NCBI RefSeq assembly: GCF_036711975.1
Contig: NC_091975.1
Span: 3,722,501-3,786,500 of the forward strand
DNA: 64,000 nt
Source: Onthophagus taurus
Taxonomy: Eukaryota; Arthropoda; Insecta; Coleoptera; Scarabaeidae
Direction of reading: 5' to 3'
This document shows positions 58,501 to 64,000 of this stretch, piece after piece. The number at the start of each line of letters is the position of its first letter. Position 1 is the first letter of the stretch. Below the pieces are notes generated by a model. It was not told where the DNA came from. It worked only from the letters and a program-made list of their open reading frames with translations, and ran no database searches. A program made the translations under genes and the position numbers.

Positions 58501-61500
58501 TACTTAATATTAACTCCGATGAGATTTTCGTATGAGAAGATAGCAGAATCTTCGTTCGTACATACAATTTTCCTCGATTCTAATTTAAACGTTTTCCCTG
58601 GAGGATGAAATATTCTGGATGCGAAAGTTCAACTCAAAACGAAAATTTATTACCGTCATTTTCGATACGAAATAACTTTAATGTAGAGAGTCTTTAAATT
58701 GATGTCGTACCTAAGAAGCTTTAGATTAAACAACCGACAATAAAAGGTCGTTAAGGTGTATCGTTTCCGAGTTTTAAGGTCCCTCGTATTTTATCGTCTG
58801 GGACCATTAAACTTTGGGCGAGATATCAAAAATCTTCTTGGACGTCCCGACCTTTTTCGGAGAATTCTTTATTGAGAATGATTCTTCACTCTGTATCGAA
58901 CAAAGGAATCCGATGGAGGGAGAGAAACTCGGAAGCTAAAATGGTCCTAAAAAGAAACAGGAGATGGTGGGAAGTGAGGAGAATGGGATTAGAATTTCCT
59001 TTTGGACCTGGACTTCGATTATCCTGTCAATCATAGCGTCGCGGTTATTGATATTTCCCTCTTCGCATAAAAGGCCTTGAAGAGCTGAGGGTAGATTGTC
59101 GTTTAGATTGGGAACTTCTAACCTTTCAAAATATTTTTTAAATAAACATTTGAAAAATAAAATTTTAAAAAATTATATTTTGTTATAGTCTAAGCAGGTG
59201 ATTCGTCATCCATTCTCGGACGTTTACCAAAAAAAAAAGCACCTGGTGCGGCAAAACGTAGTCAAAGAGATCAATGGGCGCAATCTGGTGGCACAAAGAC
59301 CCGGCTCCCAACAAGAACCTTATCGCAGCTGCCGCCGCTACGGCGAATGTCGGCGGAAGCTGCATCTGCGCCAACGAAGCTTATCTCTTACGGAAATATC
59401 AAAAAACTATACACACAAACGGTTTAGTGTGTGTGAGTGTGTATATGAGTAGAGTATTGTAGAAATAGTAGAACTTGTGCCCAGACGGGGCTCGTTTTCC
59501 CTCTCGAGGATTATTTATTGCGACGTAAATCTCTTTGGAATTAGTCAAATATGCTTTTTGAGGGGGCCTGAGAGTTTGTTTTCTTTCTTTATATTTTATT
59601 TTTTTTTATCAAAGTTTTTATAAACTTGGTACTTGGGGATTTAATTCAAGACGTGTCCTTATTAAAAGGGAAGGAATATTTGAAGAAAAAAAAATTGTTT
59701 GAGAGAAAGAGAAATAAATATCTCATTATTGAATATTTTTGTTATAAAGGATTTCAAGGCAAAGATTTCTGAACAGACGATTGCCTAATAGTCACACCTT
59801 TAGCAGACTATTTTTCAGATTAAAAGAAACAGGAAGCGTAATCCACAGCCATTCCACGGAGAAACATTACACAAGGTTGGTGGAATTAAAAGAAGCAGTG
59901 ATATTATTCAAGAATAGTAGAATCGTCTAAAAATCGACAATTTTATATTTACGACTTTAAAAACAGTTTTGAGAAGAATTGATGAAAATGCTGTATCCAG
60001 TATTAGAAGGATTTCTGCACAAGAAAACTAAAAGAAAAAATATTGATAATCGAGATATCAATATGAAATAAAAACCATTTTATAGCAAATTTCATCTTAT
60101 ATACATACTTTCGAGGTTGAGTTGGTAAAAATGTGATTTAAAACAATTTACAATGAAATTCCGTTTTAATAAATTTTTGACGGGTTTAAGTTTATAACAA
60201 TTACAAGAAGTGTGGGTTATTGATTTTAGATAGACAATAGAGTAAACGTGTCATTTCAACGGTTCGTTAAGCGTTAATGCTTTGTTCCATTTCCGTGAAA
60301 ATCCCCTGGAATTACTTTCGGGTTTCTTTTAGGGGGGTGGAGTTTATCTGCAGTCCTCGGCAATTGTCCAACCATTGGTAACTCCGTGACTTGAAAGATT
60401 TAAAAATCCTTGAAACTACAATTTGTTGAAACATCTCTAAATTGTATATTTTTTATCCGATTTTTTTTCTTAGTTTAAAGCACCGATAAACCCGAAGGCA
60501 TGTTCCTGACGACTTTGCATCACGTGATGGAGATTTGGGTCCCCACAGAAATCCCCTTTTAAAGCCCTCGTGGACCTCAAATTATAAGACCCTGGACTTA
60601 TCTCTTCATCCTCTTGTCTCTTTGGGCTTTATTGATTTCGTTGGTTATACAAAAAAATGTCGTGGATGTGGGGATGAATATTTAAGGATCCCGTAGTTTT
60701 TGAGGAAGGTATTTTGCAAAATTCAGTAGACAGTTTAAGTCAATTAAAAGTTTTCAGGACAAGTTTCGCCTCGCGAACGCAATAATTAACAGTTTCCCGT
60801 CTACCGGAAGTTTCCGTTTGATAAATATGAGCTTTTGAAGGTTTTATAAACTTTTTTGGGAAACGTTTTTTATGTTCTTTTTTAATTTCCATAGAGGTTA
60901 CTTTTTAACGTGATCTTGTTTACAATTTTACTCAAACACATTCTTGTTATCTAAAACAACAAAACTGTGATGAAACGACAACAACTAAACCCTGTTTTTA
61001 GGTGAAACCCAATACAAAACAAAAACAATAACAAAAATCCTCTACCCTGGTTGATTTATTATTTTATTTCTTTCGTTATTAAATTCTATCCAATTAGCTA
61101 GGGCCCCCAAGAACAATTAACCCAACTGAAACCCAATTTTAAATTTACGTCCGACTGAACTTGACTTAATTGTGTTATTGTAGCACGGTGCATCCAATTA
61201 GGGTCGTTATTCAAAAGAATGAGGACAAATTACCCGTCAGTTCTCATTTGTCGGATGAATAACGATATTGCAAAGAAAGAATGCAACCGCAAAAGTAGAA
61301 AAAAAGATGAATTCCGTCTGTTCTAAAACCTCATTAAATAATAAAAAAAGGGTAAATGAAAATTATTTCAAGATCGTCATTGGCGTTCTTCTTCGTCTGG
61401 GAAGATTCGAAAAAAGTTCAAAGACCTTCTGACAGGTGAAGTGGAACTCTGAGTGCAACGGTTCGATGGTCGCTAACAGGAAAAGGCCACAACTTAAGAG

Positions 61501-61882
61501 ATTGAGAACATTCCTTCTTTATTACTACATCTAATTTCCAAAAAAAAAAATGTATACAGCTGTTTCACATTGCGCAAATAACACAAAATCGATAATATAC
61601 AGTCGACCTCGTAAAGGTCACGTTCCGCTACTAAACATTTTAAAGCTTCAACAACTCAAATGGACCTCCTGGATGGATTTCAATTTTAGAAGAAGGTAAC
61701 AAATTCAAACTTTAAAATTGATCAAAAAGAACTTACAAAGTAGCTCTTCGTATGGGTTTTCTTGCATCGTCGTCAGTCAGTGAAGTATCCCATGATTTAT
61801 TGGGTGTACAAAATCCAGTTATGAGACAATCAACGCTTGAAAAATGCCAACTGTGTCGCGTGGTGCGTTTTAACGAACACAT
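49560..61882 (-). CDS. RhoGEF3: RhoGEF3-type guanine nucleotide exchange factor (SH3-DH-PH)
   Basis: Eleven exons (61737-61882, 57699-57807, 56153-56259, 56000-56082, 55719-55938, 55555-55657, 54500-54682, 51497-51788, 50809-51438, 49881-50756, 49560-49711) join in consistent phases to 2901 nt, giving 966 aa. The first 450 residues are basic, Arg/Ser-rich and disordered. Then come an SH3 domain (AEAVFDHVAIEAEELAFRAG, NKDWWWGACDGKTGWFP), a DH domain starting RTSVVRELVHTERDFVKVLH, a PH domain (RNTYVYKGRIHLDT to WLLFCCRSASDKQHW) and a C terminus ending GRKVGTWFTFGGNKKA. This arrangement is shared by ARHGEF4/Asef, SPATA13 and collybistin, whose fly member is RhoGEF3. They activate Rac or Cdc42 at the cell cortex. 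The start at 61880-61882 is the first in frame, and other promoters are likely. Confidence 0.88.
49748..49862. mobile_element. 115-bp mariner-like MITE within the last RhoGEF intron
   Basis: Flanked by TA on both sides. The left end reads CAGGTGTCTCAGCGAGAACG and the right end is the inverse of CAAGCTGTCTCAGCAAGACC, followed on both sides by GTCATTAGA inverse partners. TA target site and CAGGTGTC-type ends are typical of Tc1/mariner elements. It has no coding capacity. It accounts for 117 of the 169 bp of the host intron (49712-49880) when the duplicated TA is included. Confidence 0.8.
51900..52765 (-). mobile_element. LINE reverse transcriptase remnants in RhoGEF intron
   Basis: Two open pieces on the minus strand (52561-52758 and 52125-52517) carry IYLAFVNLTAVFDTVPKEDI, FVIFMDQIIKKCK and ESFDLVYADYIMLIA. 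The order matches the palm motifs of non-LTR reverse transcriptases. The catalytic YADD is altered to YADY and at least one frameshift separates the pieces. The second piece continues with INGEGLEIVDKFEYLATIIT, the conserved thumb region. It is a non-functional copy in the same orientation as the host gene. A match to a named clade was not made. Confidence 0.75.
52900..53120. repeat. direct repeat pair in RhoGEF intron
   Basis: The sequence beginning AAAAAGTGTTAAGGAGCAAT at about 52909 is repeated with few changes near 53068 (AAAAAGTGTTAAAGAGCAAC), each followed by ATTGTTA and AATAAAGTTT words over about 45 bp. The spacing is roughly 159 bp. It probably marks a local duplication within old LINE debris. 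Confidence 0.6.
53121..54499. other. remainder of RhoGEF intron 7
   Basis: No exon or element was recognised. Positions 53790-54010 hold an open stretch on the plus strand without splice or family support, and AT-rich filler covers the rest. Confidence 0.35.
56260..57698. other. RhoGEF intron 2, 1.4 kb
   Basis: Non-coding. Positions 56990-57250 have raised GC and several short palindromic words, for example near 57170-57205 where GACGAC- and TGACGACTACC-type units are repeated three times at about 14-bp spacing. It could hold an enhancer or an alternative promoter. No exon was found. Confidence 0.4.
57808..61736. other. RhoGEF intron 1, 3.9 kb
   Basis: Apart from the GC-rich island at 59198-59452, this stretch has no exon I can support. 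A CACGTG E-box lies near 60523 inside a 120-bp GC-richer segment (60480-60600). It is a candidate regulatory intron. Confidence 0.4.
59198..59452 (+). other. GC-rich island with several overlapping open frames in RhoGEF intron 1
   Basis: About 200 bp of GC-rich DNA in an AT-rich intron is open in all three plus-strand frames for long stretches, and in one minus frame. Possible plus-strand readings include VYQKKKHLVRQNVVKEINGR (in frame from an acceptor at about 59186) and DSSSILGRLPKKKAPGAAKR. A minus-strand reading gives a hydrophobic, Ala-rich peptide (LPPTFAVAAAAAIRFLLGAG). Without conservation data none can be preferred. It may be an exon of a nested plus-strand gene, an alternative RhoGEF exon, or a GC-rich insertion. 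Confidence 0.3.
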
Positions 61883-63257
61883 TTTTTTTAAATTCCGATA
61901 ACGTTCTCGATTAAAACCGTCTGGCTGCTACCAGAAAACTGCACCTACAGACCACTACAGTCTCACCACATACTAAAGAAAAACCGATTGAAACGTGGAA
62001 ATCGACCTTATTGTCTGAGTATATAAGAGCTGGTCTCGTGCAACATGACGCGTACGTTGTCGTTTGAATCGGATCCATTCGGGTTATTTCGACGTCAATA
62101 GAAGGGGGGCGAAATACCACGAGGTGTGTACAGGAGTGGGCGTAAGTAAATTGATGCTTAAACTTGATGTTTAAGTTCGTTTAACTATCAAGTTTATTAC
62201 TAACCATGTAACTATATAGTTGATTGGTCGTTTTTGTTTATATACGAGAGTGGATAAATTTTCGGTGAAAACCGCTTTGTAGTGTGGTTTCTCGTTAATT
62301 TATTGAACGTCGATTAATTTTCGTGCAATTTTAGAGAGGAAATTGCGTGCTGGGACATTTTCGAATAACATCAAACATTTAAACGTTTTGTTAACCACAA
62401 AAACGACATTGGTTTAGTGTGAACTCAATACATTATTAATTTTTTGAATTACATTCTTTGTACGTGTAATTTTCTGAGATTGAAAATGTATATATACGGT
62501 GAAACAAAAGTTATCTTAAAATTTGAGTTATAAAAAATAATTTTCTCAAAAATGGTTAGGACGTAGGAATGTTTTATATTAGCTGTTGGTAACCGTGACA
62601 GAGTAATTTCATTACTTTCTAGAAGTCAAATTGACGTTTATAAGTGAGGTTAAGTTATTCTTCGTTTTGAATCAATATATTAGGATTTCAAATAATTTAA
62701 AATGGTATTTATACGATTTTGTTGTTAGTAAATTTCACCCCTTTTAATATTTCTTTCATTAGCTGCAGATGATAGTACATCATAAACAGTTTTAGTAGCC
62801 GAAAATCAAAATATTCTGATATCTTATAGAACTGTCAAATGATATCGTAAATAGTACCTACTGGTAAAGCAGCACCACTAAAAACATGAAAGCTGGTGCA
62901 TTCACACCTTTTTGTATGCATATAAAACCGCTGACAATACATTTCTTGTAACTTTAACTAATGAAATGGCGTCACCGCGACGTCCAAGTTAAAACCATCA
63001 TTAATCACTAGGTAAAAGGAGTTCCGCCTCTTCTGGTTGGACGATAAATTAGTTTCCTGCTAGGGTACATCGCCGAAGATCTTATCCAAGTCCCGACCAT
63101 GTTTCCTTATCAAGTACACGACTTACTACTTCATTAGAGAATCAATATGAATTACGATTTCCAATTCACCGTATAGAAAATGAAAATAAAAAAAATCCGT
63201 GTTAATATTGAAATGTGAAGGTCGAATATCTTGTACCCGGTAATCCAGAATGTTTAC

Positions 63258-63298
63258 CTGACGAGATGGGCGACGAAGGAATGTGAAAATCGTGCCAT
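63258..63298 (-). CDS. possible alternative first coding exon of RhoGEF3
   Basis: A 41-nt segment starts with ATG and reads MARFSHSFVAHLV, ending in phase 2 at a GTAAAC donor (63256-63257). The next RhoGEF exon (57699-57807) needs exactly phase 2, and the join would give MARFSHSFVAHLVRCQIPWR. This is in keeping with several promoters but rests only on phase and length, so a chance match is possible. Confidence 0.3.
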
Positions 63299-63852
63299 TC
63301 CTGATCTCGTAGATTCAAGGTCGCACTTCTACTTTTCTACTGTAATATTATCAAAGAAATTGAAAGTTGTTTTATAAAACTAGGTAAGGATTAAGATTTA
63401 TTTTCACTCGATTGCGAAATAATTTATTGGGAATGTAAAATATGCGCGTTGACCGCGTAAAACTTTTTTTAATTCTTTCGAAAGGTAGAATCCGTTTATG
63501 GCATCATATGGCACCATATGGTCGGTAACCTTGCCGGCGTCGTCGCACCAAGTCGTTCCAACGCTACACCATGAATCTCTTTTTATCCGTTTCTCAGTTA
63601 TTTTTAAGATAAGTTTATAAAACGCGTAAATGGCTCACTCATTGTCAGAATAACCTGGAAGGAAGTTGTACACTTTCACATCACGAAATGAAGATTACAT
63701 AAAAGGGTATTAAATACTTTTACTAGATTTATGTAATTTAAAACTGTATCAAAATTTGGACGGTTTTTATGTAACACGTGCTCTTTTCTTGACAAAACCC
63801 ATTTCCTCTATCCTTTCCCCTCCGGATTTCGTAGAAAAAGGAAGGCAAACCA

Positions 63853-63870
63853 GACACTTCTAATTAGAAG
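63853..63870. repeat. perfect 18-bp palindrome
   Basis: CACTTCTAATTAGAAGTG equals its own reverse complement and contains a central TAATTA homeodomain core. About 45 bp further on, TGTTCCAT and ATGGAACA form an 8-bp stem with a short loop. Confidence 0.7.
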
Positions 63871-64000
63871 TGAAGGGCAGCTGTTTCCTGGAGGATGCTG
63901 CAAACGGCAGATGTTCCATTTTAGGATGGAACATACCTGTTGGGCAAAGTAGGGACGCGCGACGTCTGTTATGACTCTCCTCTCCTCTTCACGGGGGGTT

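Larger units (their letters stand above)
61883..64000. other. RhoGEF 5' flank
   Basis: Upstream region of the RhoGEF gene. TATATAAG lies at 62020-62027, about 140 bp from the first coding exon, and could be a core promoter for a transcript on either strand. Several GC-rich patches (63040-63110, 63230-63320, 63490-63570, 63790-64000) alternate with AT-rich DNA. Other than a possible alternative first exon at 63258-63298, no exon was found. Confidence 0.4.

Noticed and set aside
61911-62120. 69-codon frame upstream of the RhoGEF first exon
   Set aside because: It ends in front of the coding exon and contains a TATA-like box. It is more likely 5' flank or leader.
1-64000. tRNA, rRNA, CRISPR array, LTR or virus-like elements
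   Set aside because: I looked for the tRNA T-loop and B-box words, arrays of evenly spaced repeats, and paired long terminal repeats with capsid or integrase motifs. None was convincing.

Overview
This is an AT-rich, intron-rich animal nuclear segment. Minimal introns of about 50 bp, canonical GT..AG sites in phase, EMI/Nimrod-type EGF receptors, CP190, an artichoke-like LRR protein and a RhoGEF3-type exchange factor point to a holometabolous insect, most likely a beetle. The species is an inference and not proven. I rebuilt spliced genes by hand from frame, splice-site phase and family landmarks. Every multi-exon CDS listed sums to a multiple of three.

Layout from left to right. First come the 5' coding exon of an ethanolamine kinase (-), an unrecognised 120-aa protein (-), an unrecognised secreted protein (-) and nucleoporin NDC1 (-). 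Two tandem Nimrod/Draper-like receptor genes (+) follow, then TAF10 (-), a divergent ceramide-synthase-like membrane protein (+) and a prefoldin-like protein (+). CP190 (-) has a large first intron carrying a palindromic repeat cluster and a small opposite-strand ORF. Next is a housekeeping block on the minus strand: INO80B/Ies2, COX16, PDCD7, TBCA and VPS16. ACOT13 (+) is divergent from VPS16. About 4.2 kb of mostly non-coding DNA precedes the artichoke-like LRR receptor (+). A hAT transposase fragment and a foldback MITE come next, then SNIP1 (-, with 15 perfect-length heptads), ARMH3 (+) and cyclophilin Cyp1 (+, two in-frame starts). A gene-poor stretch with LINE debris follows. Finally a RhoGEF (SH3-DH-PH, -) has 11 coding exons over about 12.3 kb, with introns holding a mariner-like MITE and LINE fragments, plus its 5' flank.

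The genes do not form one pathway. Common cellular machinery dominates: nuclear pore, TFIID, INO80, minor spliceosome, tubulin folding, HOPS/CORVET tethering and cytochrome oxidase assembly. The accessory interest lies in the paired phagocytic receptors, one of which ends in a textbook ITAM split by an intron. Other points are the tight TBCA-PDCD7 pair, recurrent CTCF-like and AACCTCA-type short motifs near gene ends, the intronic palindrome cluster inside the insulator gene CP190, and two lineage genes I could assemble but not name.

No tRNA, rRNA, CRISPR array, LTR element or virus-like element was recognised.
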